64,000 nucleotides of DNA from Voacanga thouarsii (GCA_026120185.1 JANUWF010001179.1:2459501-2523500); one strand, 5' to 3'. Shown: positions 23,281 through 35,560, numbered from the stretch's first letter. The notes: generated from the letters alone by a model not told the origin. Numbers and translations are program-made.

Positions 23281-23416
23281 TATTTGCCCCATTTTTTTTA
23301 ATGTGCCTATAAAAAATCACAAGAGATCTATACAATCACAAAAATTATATTTTTATTAGTAAAGGAACCACCTTTCTTGTTATTAACCTTAAGTATGCTC
23401 CTAAATTATAACCATA

Positions 23417-23429
23417 GCTCTGATACTAC
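23417..23429 (-). other. Mutated primer binding site of copia-E
   Basis: The minus strand reads GTAGTATCAGAGC, one base (G to A in TGG) off the initiator Met-tRNA complement. The LTR begins at 23431. Confidence 0.7.
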
Positions 23430-23430
23430 T

Positions 23431-23830
23431 TGAATGGTCGTGGGAAAAAATAAATTACAACAGAAGTATGCAAATTAAAATTTTTTTCCTAGCCAAACTC
23501 TAGGAATACTTACTTTTGGAATGCTTAGGTTCAACAACTGGTGCTGTATTTGAATTTGATGGTGCTTCTTGGATTGAAATGCCTACTTGTTCCGTAGGAA
23601 AACTAGATAACTATCGACTCCTTCGCATCAAACACTTACCTCGTTTACTAGCTCTTGACCTTTTAGAGTTTTCTTGAACCTCCTATAGTCTATTACCGGT
23701 GAAAATAGAACATAGGATGAAATAATTAGAAGAGATTGGAGAGCTAATTCTTTTTAAGGAAAAAAAAACATGTGACTATTTCGAAAGAACTAGGCTTTTG
23801 TCTTATGTTCTTGCGTGAACAGCAGCTCTC
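23431..23830 (-). repeat. Copia-E 5' LTR, first preserved piece
   Basis: It matches the copia-D LTR from 15397 on (TGAAGGATCAAGG against TGAATGGTCGTGG, then CATCAAACAYTTACC and CGTTTACTARCTCT). It is interrupted at CTCTC by a solo LTR and resumes at 25634. Confidence 0.75.
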
Positions 23831-25633
23831 TGTTGGGAAATATGCCCTCTTAGACTAGGTTTCTGATATAAACATCGAATGTTTTAATAAAAAAAAATTA
23901 TTTTTAGAAATTATTTGTGAATTTACATTTTATTTATACACAATTACATTTGGAAAAGACCTATTGTGTTTAAGTAACTGGTCCATGTGAATAGTGGTCT
24001 TTCACAGTAAGGTATGGATCACGGGTTACTCAACACATAAACGTTTGTTCTTAACCGATTGATGAGAATGGGAATTTCATCATGTTTAGGTTATTAGGTT
24101 ATGAATTTCAAATGGGGAATGGCTTACTTTTAGCCAGTGAGTAGTCCACTCATTTCATGACATAAACATATTTCGAATACGTAGAACATGACCTATAGTA
24201 GTGTTTTCTAAAAGTACTATATGGTAGAAACCTAGACTACTACTGCTATAGCATGGACTAGTACTATACGACTTGAGTATAAGTTGATGATCTGATGAAG
24301 TTGGAAACATGTACTTTGATATGCTATAGTTGAGGTTCTATCGTAGGGCCAATATACTTGCATGTTGGGTATATGTGACTAGTTAGTTAAGACAGACCTG
24401 TACAAGATAGTTTCTATACTATATCGCCCTTTGTAATTGTTTGAATGATCTAAATATCCAAGGCCCTGGAAAATAGGACTTGGATGTTTGCTTTAGGGTA
24501 GCTCTCTTGGAAAGCGAAAACAATCTAGGAAGTCGTGGATCATTGGACTAGAAGCCTAAGAATGGTAGATGTCATTTAGAGAGGTGTTAGTACACTTCTT
24601 CCTCTCTAAATGTACGACGATGTATAGAAGGGTATTTTAGTCATTACACCTGTAGGTCGGAGACTTTGCTAATACAGTACTATCCTTGGAGTCAATATTT
24701 CCTTATAGTGATATTAAGAAATATTTAAAATGAAAAATATTGCTATTTATATGGCAAGGGTATTTTAGTCATTTTAGTAGCCAAGGCGGTGTGTCTTTTG
24801 GTCCCCGGTATAGACCATGAGTCCTAATTAAATACAGGCTATGGAATTGGTCTTAAATTAAATGAAATGAAATTTATTTTATTTAAGTAGTCTGATTTAA
24901 TTATTGGGCTAAGATAAAATAAAGGTCCATGGAGAGAGAGAATTAATTAAATTAGTTTGGTGAGTTAATTAATTATTCAGGACTTTTGCCATTTTGAATA
25001 ATTAAAGATTAACCTGGGACAAAACTAATATATGCTTATTTGTTGGACTAGTTTTTTGGGCTGAAAAATTAATTATTAATTGGGCCAATTATTTAGTTCT
25101 AATTAGAATAATTAATTAAGTCCAAAAGGCTAAACTAAAAGTCCAATTGGCCAATCTAGTTTAGCTTAGGATTTTATTTAGGTTAAACAGGAGGATTGGA
25201 CATAATGTTTGTTTTTACGGCTTCTTCTCTGTAAAAAGAACCAGACGTCTCGCTCTCTTTCTTTCTAGAAAATATTTCTTAGTCTGTGAGTTGTTCACCA
25301 AACGGAATTAGGCAGGCCATATACTGGAAGACCGAGAGTTTGGTATTCACCTACATGTAAAGATGGAGTAGGAGGCTTGTAAGAATCGCATTAGAGGCTT
25401 CCACCAACACACCTACCCCGGTTCCACACATTCTGGTCCAACCAATTCTGAGAACAAGGAGAAAATGTTGGAAATTTTTCCACTTGGAATATGGACAGAG
25501 CCTAACCTGCGCCGGCTAGGGCTGCCAAAGTCGGCGCCGACTCTGTTCGGGAGTTCCCTGTTCTTCAGTTTTTCCAATTTTTTTGATTTCGCTTCTGCTG
25601 CGTGCTCTGTGTTTTCCCTTTCTTAAGCCTTCA
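23831..25633 (+). mobile_element. Copia solo LTR with perfect CTCTC target duplication
   Basis: 1803 bp from TGTTGGGAAATATGCCC to AAGCCTTCA, flanked by CTCTC at 23826-23830 and 25634-25638. It belongs to the same family as 10069-11842. It carries a GC-rich spot at 25490-25560 sharing GCGCCGGCTA with 11754-11763. No internal sequence. Confidence 0.93.
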
Positions 25634-26300
25634 CTCTCATATGCACACACGCACAACCCCTTAAACAAATAGCCCTACTTTCTTCCTTTTTCCCACTGCT
25701 TTTTTTTTTCCTGCTTGTGACAGCATTTGTGTATCTAAAACAATAACATCCGCAAGTTCAAATCCTGATGGGCTAGGGTTTTCTTAGTTAGTCCAAGACT
25801 AATTAAATGGCTCTCTTATTAATTAATTGATCCCCTTGAACCTAATATAAAATTACTCAAGGTAATTAATTAATAAATCAATTTAATTAAATTGGCCCAA
25901 TAAATTATTTCAAGCCAAATAAATAGTTAATTAGACTCCTACAATTATTTTTTTCAGCATCAATTTAATCAAATAAGCTTATATAGTAAAATAAATTACT
26001 AAGGTTACTTGAGCTACTCTGGGATCAAAAGATATATTATTCTTGGTTACTAAAATGACCAAAATACCCCTTCTAACAAATAGTCGTATTTTTATCATTT
26101 TAAATATTTCATTGATCATCATAAAGAAATATTAACTCCCAAGAATAATATTACAAGTGCAGTGTCTTCGACTTATAAGTGTAATGATGAAAATATCCAT
26201 GTATGTAACACCCATCATTGAGATTGGATAAATATAATAACTTCTTTCTCAATGACATCTAACATTTTTTTTATATTTGGTCTGATAATCTATGACGTCT
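25634..26300 (-). repeat. Copia-E LTR, second piece
   Basis: Matches copia-D LTR 15950-16560 in the same orientation: TTAATTAATTAATCA, GGTTACTTGAGCTACTCTGG-like, and AGTGCAGTGTCTTCGAC. It ends at 26300 where the LTR array begins. Confidence 0.75.
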
Positions 26301-28268
26301 TGTCACACCCCGAGTCCGGGGATGACACCACAGCACCCCCATATTGGAATGCCGAACCAAAAACACCTCAAACTGATCCACCATGCTTTTATTGTGCTAC
26401 TTTGATACTCTAATAACCCGTGCATACAGACTTACACTCCTAAAAACTCAAATTCATAATCAAGTCTAAGCAACCCAACTGAGTATTTATTTACATAGCC
26501 TTCCAAGTACATAACAGACATAAATTCATCAAAACCGTTAAAGTCTAAGAAAACATCCTAACCGTTCAAATCAATAAACAAACTTAAAAAATTCAGAAAT
26601 AACAGCCAAATATCATTGCCACTCTTCCTTAAACCACTCGTCTAACTCTTTTTCTTGAAACTGATGTCCTGCAAAGATAGTAATAAAAAGAGGTGAGCTC
26701 ACTAGCTCAGTAAGAAAAATATAGCTTTTTTGGGATTGAGCATGCTATGTATACATATACAATTGTAAAACAATTATTCAAAATAGGTTTCAAATTATTG
26801 TAGTACCCAATTCATGGGGTTTCGGAACATCTTCTTGGTCGCTTGGTCACACAATATGAAGATCTTGTAAACTCACACAAGGAAACACGAGGGGGGAAAG
26901 GAGGAACAACGAATCCTTAGCACTACCAAATACTGAATTGAATAAGGCATAACTAACACCTGAATATTGAATCGGTGTTGTTTATTCAATGAAAATAATG
27001 ACAAATATATCAACGGAAAGAACCATTGACTCAATAGGAGAAAATCAACACTGGAATTAAATCAGAAAAGGTTAGCGCTAGGTGAGGGAATCACGAACAA
27101 CGCTGGACGCCCGACCGCATTAAGTCGACAAATTCCAGTGCACGGCCGGGGCCAGGTAAGGGTGTTGGAGCCGGCACTGGCTCCGCTCGGGATGGGCAAA
27201 ATTGATCCAAAATTCAGAATGAAACAAGATACAATTTGGCCAGTTTTTGGGTTTTTCAAGGTTCACAGTATCCCAAACGGAAAACAGGAAAAGCGAACAC
27301 AACCAACCAATATCTTCAACAAAACATAGCTGAACTCAGACACCCAAAATATAACTGAATCACATAAATTACAAAATCTAAGACATGCTTGAGTGCAAAG
27401 TTTCAGTTTTCTGATATCAGCTCCTAACTATTATATCCCATTAGGAGAAGGGCCTGAACTGAAACTAGGTACTGTATTCCCCTAACAAGGGCCTTATAAC
27501 TAAAAACTAGATATTGTATCCCCCTAGCCAATGGCCTTATAATAGAAATTAGGAATTTTTCCAAAATCAACTCAAGCATCAATCAATTCCATAATACAAT
27601 ACCAACTCAAAACTGAATTCACTTTGCACAATTTCATTCACACAACCACAATACTTAAAGCACTAAACATATATCATGCTCAATTTCATTCACTTTGCCA
27701 ATGAAAATAATATTCATTGGCAAAAGGTTCATAATTTGATATTCGAAAATCAGGAAGTCAAAAAATGAAAAAAAGTCATAAATCCCTTACCAAACAAATC
27801 CACAATCCACAATCAGTGTGTCTAACTACCTACAAGAACCCAAAACATAATCAATTGCCAAACTTCTAACTAATCCCCAAATCAAACCCTTATGCCCAAT
27901 TCAACAATAATCAATCCCTAAGTAAAAATTAACCCGATCTAAAGCACGAATATCGAAAGGCTTACCTAAATTCAAATCCTCCGGCACAATCTCTTCACCG
28001 GATTCTTTTCTTTCACTGATTTTTCCTTTCTCCAAAGTTATTTCTTCAAGAGCGTTCTTGTCTGCCAGAAACAACGTACATCCCCAGAACATAATAGATA
28101 TTTCCTACTAAACTAATGACCCTCTTATAACTTCAATTGCAAAATAACCCCAAAACTATTCCCTTTACTAAAATAATCCCTAGACATATGGGCTAAGCCC
28201 ACCAACATAATTAAAGGAAAACCCAAATAGGAAAGGTCCAAAAAAAAGGAAAAAGTCCAAGTCTCACA
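26301..28268 (-). repeat. Array LTR 1
   Basis: Starts TGTCACACCCCGAGTCCGG, ends GTCTCACA. A GC-rich island at about 27065-27195 differs strongly from those of LTR 2 and LTR 3. Small ORFs in it are not shared as frames with the other two copies. Confidence 0.88.
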
Positions 28269-28450
28269 TTCTACTCCTCTTACAAAAAGTTTCATCCTCG
28301 AAACTTATAATGCCAACCTTAACATGATCTCATGTTACACCATAGTCTTAAAATAACCAAGAATCTCAAACCTCTAAACATTTCAGACCTACACATCAAC
28401 ACTTAATATCTACCCAGGCAATCATAACCTCTTGCTCTGATAGCATTAAA
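28269..28450 (-). other. Array internal region 1 (182 bp): PPT and primer binding site
   Basis: The plus strand begins TTCTACTCCTCTTAC, the complement of a polypurine tract, with the gypsy-end motif TTTCATCCTCGAAAC next to it. It ends GCTCTGATAGCATTAAA, the complement of a primer binding site with one change (GATAGCA for GATACCA). About 110 bp of other DNA lies between. Confidence 0.8.
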
Positions 28451-30435
28451 TGTCATGCCTCGAGTTGGGGGATAACACGGCAACACCCCTATATTAGAAT
28501 ACCGAACCCTTAAAACCTCAAACTGATCCACCATACTTCCACTGCGCTACTCTGATACTCTAATAACCCGCATGTATAGACTTACACTCCTAAAAACTCA
28601 AATTCGTAATCAAGTCTAAGCAACCCAACTGAGTATCTATTTACATAGCCTACTAAGTACATAATAGACATAAATCCATCAAAACAATCAAAGTCTATCA
28701 AAATATCCTAACCATTCAAATCAATAAACATACTAAAAAAATTTAGAAATAATAGTCAGATATCATTGCTAATATTCCTCAAACCAACTGTCTAACTCTT
28801 CTTCTTCTAACTAATGCCTTGCAAAGATGGTAATAAAAAGGGTAAGCTCACTAGCTCAATAAGGAAAATATAACTTTTTTGGGATTGAGCATGCTACATA
28901 TACATATACATTTGTAAAATAATTGTTCAAAATAGGTTTCAAATTATTGTAGTACCCAACTTACGGGGTTTCGGAACATCTTCTTGGTGGGTTGGTCACA
29001 CAATATGAAGATCTCAGAAACTCACACAAGGAAACAATAGGGGGAAAGGAAGAACAACGAATCCTTAGCACTACCTAATACTAAATCGAATGAGGTATAA
29101 CTAACATTTGAATATCGAATTGGTATTGCAAATTCAATGAAAATAAAGACAAATATATTAGGGGAAAGAACCATCACTTCAATAGGAGAAAGTCAACACC
29201 AGAATTAAATAAGAAAGGGTCGGCGCCAGGTGAGGGAATCATGGTTAGCACCAGATGCACCGGCCACGTGAAGTCGACAAATTCCAGAGCGCGACCAACA
29301 CCAGGTGAGGGTGTTGGAGGCGGCATTGGCTCCCCTCAGGATGGGCAAAATTGATCCGAAATTCAGAGCAAAATGAGGTACAATTTGGCCATTTTTTGGG
29401 GTTTTCAAGGTTCACAATACCCCAAATGAAAAAGAGCAAAAGAGAACACAACCAACCACCATTTTTAACAAAACATAGCTGAACTCACACACTCAAAACG
29501 TAACTAAATCATAATATATATTGCTGAATTTGAGATATACTTGAGTGCAAGGTTTCGGTATACTGATACCAGTTCCTACCTATTACATCCTGTTAGGAGA
29601 AGGGCCTGATTTAAAACTAGGTACTATATCCCCCTAGCAAGGGCCTTATTACTAAAAACTAGGTATTGTATCCCTCTAACCAAGGGTCTTATAACAGAAA
29701 ATAGAATTTTTTTCCAAAACCAACTCAAGCATCAATCAATTCCATAAGATAATACAGGCTCAAAACTGAATTCACTTCGCACAATTTCATCCACACAACC
29801 ACAGTATTTAAAGCATTAGACATACATCATGCTCAATCAGATTTAGTAATGCAAAAATAACATTCATTGGCAAAAGGTTCATAATTTGATATTAAAAAAT
29901 AGGAAGTCAGAAAACGTAGAAAAGTCATAAATCCCTTACCAGACAATTCAGAGACCAAACCAATCCATAATCCACAATCAGTATGTCTAACTGCCTACAA
30001 GAACCCAAAACATAATCAATTGCCAAACTTCTAACTAATCCCCAAATCAAACCCTTATGCCCAATTCAACAATTATCAATCCCTAAGCAAAAATTAATCC
30101 GACCCAAAGCACAAATATTGAAAGACTTACCTAAATTTGAAACCTTCGGCACAATCTCTTCATCGGGTTCTTCTCTCCCGATGATTTTCCCTTTCTCCAA
30201 AGCTATCTCTGCAAGAACGTTCTTGTCTACTAGAAACAATGTTCGTTAACCCCAGAATGTAATTGATCTTTCCTACTAAACTAATGACTCTCTTATAACT
30301 CTAATTGCAAAATAACCCTAAAACTATCCCCTTTACTAAAATAATCCCTAGACACATGGGCTAAGCCCATCAACATAATTAAAGGAATACCTAAACAGGA
30401 AATGTCCAAAAAAGGGAAAAAGTCTAGGTCTCACA
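28451..30435 (-). repeat. Array LTR 2
   Basis: Starts TGTCATGCCTCGAGTTGGG, ends GTCTCACA; colinear with LTR 1 and LTR 3 throughout. Confidence 0.88.
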
Positions 30436-30618
30436 TTCTACCCCTCTTACAAAAAATTTCGTCCTCCAAACTTATGATGCCAGCCTAATCATGATCTCAT
30501 GTTACACCATAGTCTTATAATTACCAAGAATCTCAAACCTCTAAACATTTCAGACCTATACATCAACACTTAATATCTACCCAAGAGATAATAAACCTCT
30601 TGCTCTGATACCATTAAA
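30436..30618 (-). other. Array internal region 2 (183 bp)
   Basis: Same layout as internal region 1, about nine bases in ten identical. The primer binding site complement is intact here (CTCTGATACCA at 30603-30613) and the polypurine complement reads TTCTACCCCTCTTAC. Both internal regions share the same large deletion of coding DNA. Confidence 0.82.
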
Positions 30619-32600
30619 TGTCACTCCCCAAGTCCGGGGATGACACAATAGCACCCTCATGTTGGAATGTCAAACCCTTAGAACCTCAAACTAATCCACT
30701 ATGCTTCCACTGTGCTACTCTGATACTCTAATAACCCTCACGTAGAGACTCACACTCCTAGAAACTCAAATTCGTAATAAAGTCTAAACAACCCAACTGA
30801 GTATTTATTTACATAGCCTACTAAGTACATAACAGATATAAATCCATCAAAACCATCAATCTAACAAAACATCCTAACCGTTCAAATCAATAAACATACT
30901 TAAAAAATTCAGAAATAACAGCCAGATATTATTGCCAATCTTCCTCAAACCACAAATCTAACTCTTCGTCTTCTAATTGTTGTCCTGCAAAGATGGTAAT
31001 AAAAAGGGGTGACAGCAAGGAAAATATAGCTTTTTTGGGATTGAGCATGCTACATATACATATATATTTATAAAATAATTATTCAAAATAGCTTTCAAAT
31101 TATTGTAGTACCCAACTCATGTGGTTTCAGAACAAATTCTTAGTGGGTTTGTCACACAATATGAAGATCTCGGAACTCACACAAAGAAACAAGAGGGGGG
31201 GAAAGGAGGAACAATGAATATTTAGCGTTACCCAATACAGAATCGAATAAGGCATAACTGACACCTGAATATTGAATTGGTGTTGTTTATTCAATAAAAA
31301 TAATGACAAATATATCAAGGAAAACAACTATCGCTTCAATAGGAGAAAATTAGCACTAGAATAAAATCAGAAAGGGTCAATGTCTAGTGAGGGAATCACG
31401 GACGGCGCAAAGTGCGCCGGGCGCGCGAAATTGACGAATTCCAGAGCGTGGCCAGCACCGGGTGACAGTGTTTGAGGCGGCGTCAGCTACGCTCAGGATG
31501 GACGAAACTGATCTAAAATTCAGAATGAAACAGTGTGCAATTTGGCCAATTTTTAGGTTTTTCAAGGTTCACAATACCCCAAACAGAAAACAGAAAAAAA
31601 AAGAACATAACCAATCACCATTTTCAACAAAACATAGCTGAACTTGCACACCCAAAACGTAACTGAATTATAACATATTACAGAATTTGAGGCATGCTTG
31701 AGTGCAAGATTTCGATGTACTGATATCAGCTCCTAACTATTATATCCCGTTAGGAGAAGAGCCTGAACTGAAGCTAGGTATTGTATTCCCCTAGCAAGGG
31801 CCTTATAACAGAAAACTAGGTATTGTATCCCCCTAGCCAAGGGCCTTATAACAAAAATTAAGAATTCCTCCAAAACCAACTCAAGTATCAATTAATTCTA
31901 TTACATAATACTAACTCAAAACAGAATTTACTTTACATAATTTCATCCACACAACTACAATACTTAAAGCATTAAACATACATCATGCTCAATCCGATTT
32001 TGTAATATGAAAATAACATTCATTAGAAAAGGTTCATAATTTGACATTTAAAAACCAGGAAGTTAGAAAATGCAGAAAAGTCATAAATCCCTTACCAAAC
32101 AATTTAGAGTCTAAACCAATCCACAATCCATAATCAGTTTCTCTAACTGCCTGTAAGAACCCAAAACACAATCAATTGCCAAACTTTTAACTAATCCCTA
32201 AATCAAACCCTTATGCCTAATTCAACAATAATCAATCCTTAAGCAAAAATTAACCCGATCTAAAGCACAAATATCGAAAGTCTTACCTAAATTCAAAACT
32301 TCCGGCACAATCTCTTCATTGGGTTCTTCTCTCTAACTGATTTTTCCTTTCTCCAAAGCTATCTCTGCAAGAGCATTCTTGTCTACCAGAAATAACATAC
32401 GTTAATCCCAGAATGTAACTGATCTTTCCTACTAAACTAATGACCCTCTTATAACTCTAATTGTAAAATAACCCCAAAACTATCCTATTTACTAAAAAAA
32501 AAAAAAAAATCCCTAGACAAATGGGCTAAGCCCACCAACAAAATTAAAGGAAAAACCAAATAGAAAAGGTCCAAAAAAGGGAAAAAGTCTGGGTCTCACA
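30619..32600 (-). repeat. Array LTR 3
   Basis: Starts TGTCACTCCCCAAGTCCGG, ends GTCTCACA at 32600, where the copia-E LTR resumes. It contains a short run of A at 32496-32509. Confidence 0.88.
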
Positions 32601-33013
32601 TTTCTAATTACCCAAAAGCATACATACTTAGTCACGTTTCCTAGAGCCTTAGATTGTTTAGATTATCCTGGAAAATCACAAGAAGGTGATTTCTTCACTA
32701 AGTGAAGCATAAAAACTCTATTGTATAAGTCTGTCTTAATTAACTAGAGTTGTACACCTAACATATAAGGGTATTGGCCTTGCAATAATACCTCACCCAG
32801 CACACATCAAAGTGCATAGGTCTAACTTCACCAGACCACCAACTCATACACAAGCCTTAAGGTACTCGTCTATGTAGTAGTTGCAGCGATAGCCCAACCT
32901 TTATTTGTGATAGTACTTTTATAAAGATTACTATCACGTGATCTAGTTCCACATATTTCAAAATACGCTTATATTATTGGCTTGAATGGACTACTCACTA
33001 GTTAAAGGTAAAT
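32601..33013 (-). repeat. Copia-E LTR, third piece
   Basis: Matches copia-D LTR 16590-17000: CATACATACTTAG, AACTAGAGTTRTA, CTTCACCAGACCACCAA. About 40 bp of the copia-D version is missing at the left junction with the array. It ends in TAAAT, the duplicated target of the next insertion. Confidence 0.75.
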
Positions 33014-34378
33014 TGATAGGGGATAAAATCATCATTATTTTTCTAGTTATTTGAAGTTATTTTGAGATACTTTTGTTGTAATAATTAGACATATTCCTTC
33101 CTATTGGACATTTTGTTTGGAAAAATTATTTTTGATGAATTTGTGCAAATTTGAGTAGATTTCGAGCAAAAAATGAAATATTCTAGATTGGACCAGTGCC
33201 AGGTCCAGATAATGCAACAGGTGCCAGGTCTGCTCTGGAAAAGAGAAAATTGAGTCCAAAAACATATTGGACCTAGCGCTAGGTAGGCCGAATGGACCCC
33301 ACACAAGTCCACTCTGCACAGAGGCGGTTGTACGCGAATTTGGTATTATTCAAAGGATTTTGGTATTTTCTAAATTCCGCCGGGCCAAGACTTCCTAAAC
33401 AATGAATTTTGGTATCAAGAAGGCTTATAAATACAAGAAAAACACAAGAAAAATGTGTGATTTGAAGGATCCAAACTAGCTACTCAATTATGACTCAAAT
33501 GAGCATTGTTCAAATGGGGTTTTCAAGAGAAGAAGAAAGGCTCGTCTATGAATTTTATCTTTTATCCTTTATTTATTTTTTGTTAACAATGATGTGCTTA
33601 ATGTTTTTTTATTGTAATTGAATATTATTTTGGAGATTATAATTTTGAGTTAGTTGGAATTTTTGATTAATCTATTGTTATCTTTGGTATATGATTACTT
33701 GATATCATTGGTTATTGATGCGAGTTCTTTTAATTGACTTGGAAAAAAGATATTAGGAGTTTCATTACATTGATTTCAGATTTGTTAAATCTTAATGGAC
33801 TTGAGCGATGAAATTAAGATTATAGGGCTAATTAATCAAATATTAGTTGATTTCACCTCGGACAAAGGGTCATTAGCTAATTTCATGTTCATAAGGAATT
33901 GAGCTTAATGCATGTTTTGGTTATGTTAGTTTGATTGGCAAATCTGTTAATATTAATCAAAAGATAGTAATTCCATAGATTGAAGGAGATTCATGACCTG
34001 AGAAACAATTGAATTTTACTTTATATTCCTTCATGATGCCAAGATGATAATTAGTTGAGAGAATTGCTAGTTGGTTTATTATCATGTTTTCTAGGATAAT
34101 TGTTTAAATTGTATATTCCTACATTCTTAAGTTGTATATATATTTTTATTTGTCTTTTTATTATTTTCTCACTTTATTTGGGTTATTTAAATAATAAATA
34201 AAAAGTTATTAGTGTGTACTTGTTTCTTTGAGGATCGATACTCGTTAATTCCCTATGCTATGCTTGCGATGAGTATATTTGCTCGTATGTGTATTTTGAG
34301 ATTAATGTTTTAATTAAAACTTAACTAAATGATAGATTTAAATTTGATTATTTTTATACACAAAAAATTTATGCATCA
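33014..34378 (+). mobile_element. Gypsy-type solo LTR with perfect TAAAT target duplication
   Basis: 1365 bp from TGATAGGGGATAAAATCATC to ATTTATGCATCA, flanked by TAAAT at 33009-33013 and 34379-34383. The same family occurs at 62288-63547. A GATCGATACTCGTTAATTCC region near 34230-34250 is shared with that copy and more distantly with the gypsy-C LTR. A GC-rich island lies at about 33185-33320. I call it gypsy type from TGATA starts known for plant gypsy LTRs; no coding part is present to prove it. Confidence 0.85.
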
Positions 34379-34383
34379 TAAAT

Positions 34384-34445
34384 CATTCCCCATTTAGAAA
34401 TCATTATGTAATGATCTAAACCTTGATAAAATGCCCAGCTTCAAA
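34384..34445 (-). repeat. Copia-E LTR, last piece
   Basis: Continues after the solo LTR with CATTTAGAAATCATTATG and GATCTAAACCTTGATAAA, matching copia-D 17000-17050. Similarity ends near 34445. Confidence 0.7.
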
Positions 34446-34962
34446 TGAATTATCGTCGAGCTAAAGCTATGCAAATTGAAAAGAGTTTAATCGAGAAGTT
34501 GGGTTGAGCAAAGGCCTTCAAAGTTTGATATATAAACACTGATGTTGATTTTGTCGTAATCTATTAGGAATCAATAGATGATATAGATAATTGTATTCCT
34601 ATAATTTTTGTTAAAATTTAGTCAATCCTTTTTCATTGGGCCAGCCCAATAGATATAAGCTTGTTAGAGTCAAACTGAATTACTAATTTGTTGTGCGTTC
34701 AACTTTTGCTACAATCTATTAAACGAACACAATTCTAATAAGGAAATGCTCAACAATAAAATAACAAATTTACAAAAATAGATAACATATATTTTTATTT
34801 TCTTTTATCAGGGTGGGATGGTCCCCTATGTGTAAAAGAAGATCCACCCTTGGCTATTCTGTCCATGGATTTTTTGTGAAATGGAGAAAAAAAAAGAAAA
34901 GTAGAGAAATAAAGTGCCATGGCAGCTTCACAACATTAAGGAAAGATTTTTTGAGGAAAGTA
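34446..34962. other. Unassigned non-coding DNA
   Basis: No reading frame or repeat family recognised. It ends in purine-rich sequence before the poly-A/CA tract. Confidence 0.4.
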
Positions 34963-34964
34963 AA

Positions 34965-34995
<31 letters not shown>

Positions 34996-35003
34996 CACAC
35001 ACA
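34963..35003. repeat. Poly-A followed by (AC)n microsatellite
   Basis: About 18 A, then about 11 AC units. It borders the left copy of the 555-bp duplication. Confidence 0.95.
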
Positions 35004-35005
35004 GA

Positions 35006-35560
35006 CACTGAGGAAAGAAAGGGCATAGGTGAGGAACGGAAGAGTACAAAGGATTGGAGGTGACTCCTGATTAATGGTCACTTTTTGTTGTTTTTTAAAT
35101 ACAATTTAACGTTGAATTCTTAATTTAAAAATTACAAGTTAATCACTTAATCACTAAATTATTATTCAAATAGCAACTAACAACTAGTTATTTTCCCAAC
35201 TTATGAAGATACCAAGATTTTAAGAATTGAGAGAAAAAAGATATCGTGGCACCAAACCATAGAATGGTTAATATACAAACCCAGCATATATATTGTGATA
35301 TAGAAAAGTCTTATCTATGTTTCTGTGCTTACCTATAGGAAACAAAAAGAAAAAGAGAAAACCTTCGTTTAGTACTTTTTAAGATTTGCTAATTAATAGC
35401 AAATATATTCCTTTCTAATATGGACATTTCTTGCCCTTTCAAATTAACCAAAGCATAACACTCTTTCAAGGCTTTACAAAGTTGCTACCAGGTGGTTACA
35501 AGATAAACATCAATGGATACATCTAGTCAAATACTCCTTCTCCAAGTATGCTACGTTATG
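35006..35560. repeat. 555-bp duplication, copy 1
   Basis: From CACTGAGGAAAGAAAGGG to AAGTATGCTACGTTATG. The second copy is at 36619-37173, a constant offset of 1613 bp with no indel. I count only about five to seven substitutions, so it is close to 99 percent identical: by far the youngest repeat pair here apart from parts of the gypsy-B LTRs. Confidence 0.93.

Larger units (their letters stand above)
19368..23305 (-). mobile_element. En/Spm (CACTA) DNA transposon, degenerate
   Basis: It starts CACTACTAAAAATTC and ends with the reverse complement of CACATTAAAAAAAAT: the CACTA terminal inverted repeat with mutations. It interrupts the leader of copia-E between GTGTACATAACATCTAC and CCTATAAAAAATCAC, which are contiguous in the homologous place of copia-D (15260-15290). 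A 3-bp duplication (TAC on the left) is not found on the right, where CCT stands. Both ends carry many short GACGGTT/AACCGTC subterminal repeats. The interior encodes a decayed plant transposase-associated protein on the minus strand. No TNP2-type (DDE) transposase was seen, so it is probably non-autonomous. Confidence 0.85.
26301..32600 (-). mobile_element. Tandem LTR array: LTR-int-LTR-int-LTR, gypsy type, no coding DNA
   Basis: Three LTRs of 1968, 1985 and 1982 bp alternate with two internal regions of 182 and 183 bp. On the minus strand each LTR runs TGTGAGAC... to ...GACA. Each internal region starts with a primer binding site and ends with the sequence that closes the internal region of chromovirus-like gypsy elements (TTCGAGGATGAAACT, then a purine-rich tract). 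All gag-pol is missing. The array sits in the copia-E LTR. I could not define a clear target duplication (CGTCT left, TTTCT right). Confidence 0.88.
17690..34445 (-). mobile_element. Antisense copia relic (copia-E), host to four later insertions
   Basis: On the minus strand: LTR pieces (34445-34384, 33013-32601, 26300-25634, 23830-23431), a mutated primer binding site (23429-23417), leader (23416-23306 and 19367-17912) and gag start (17911-17690). Removing the CACTA element, two solo LTRs and the LTR array leaves about 3.3 kb that lines up with copia-D. The LTR lacks its first few hundred bases: similarity stops near 34445. The gag is cut at 17690. Confidence 0.75.

Noticed and set aside
27901..28092. 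63-codon ORF with charged residues in array LTR 1
   Set aside because: The frame is not conserved in the same place of LTR 2 and LTR 3, so no selection on a protein is visible.
26301..32600. TRIM array
   Set aside because: LTRs near 2 kb are far longer than TRIM LTRs; structure better described as a gypsy-derived tandem LTR array.
26301..32600. CRISPR-like or satellite array from threefold repetition
   Set aside because: Units are 2.15 kb with LTR ends, primer binding site and polypurine tract; no spacer pattern.
34813..35081. Lysine- and Thr-His-rich ORFs on both strands
   Set aside because: Produced by poly-A and CA microsatellite translation.
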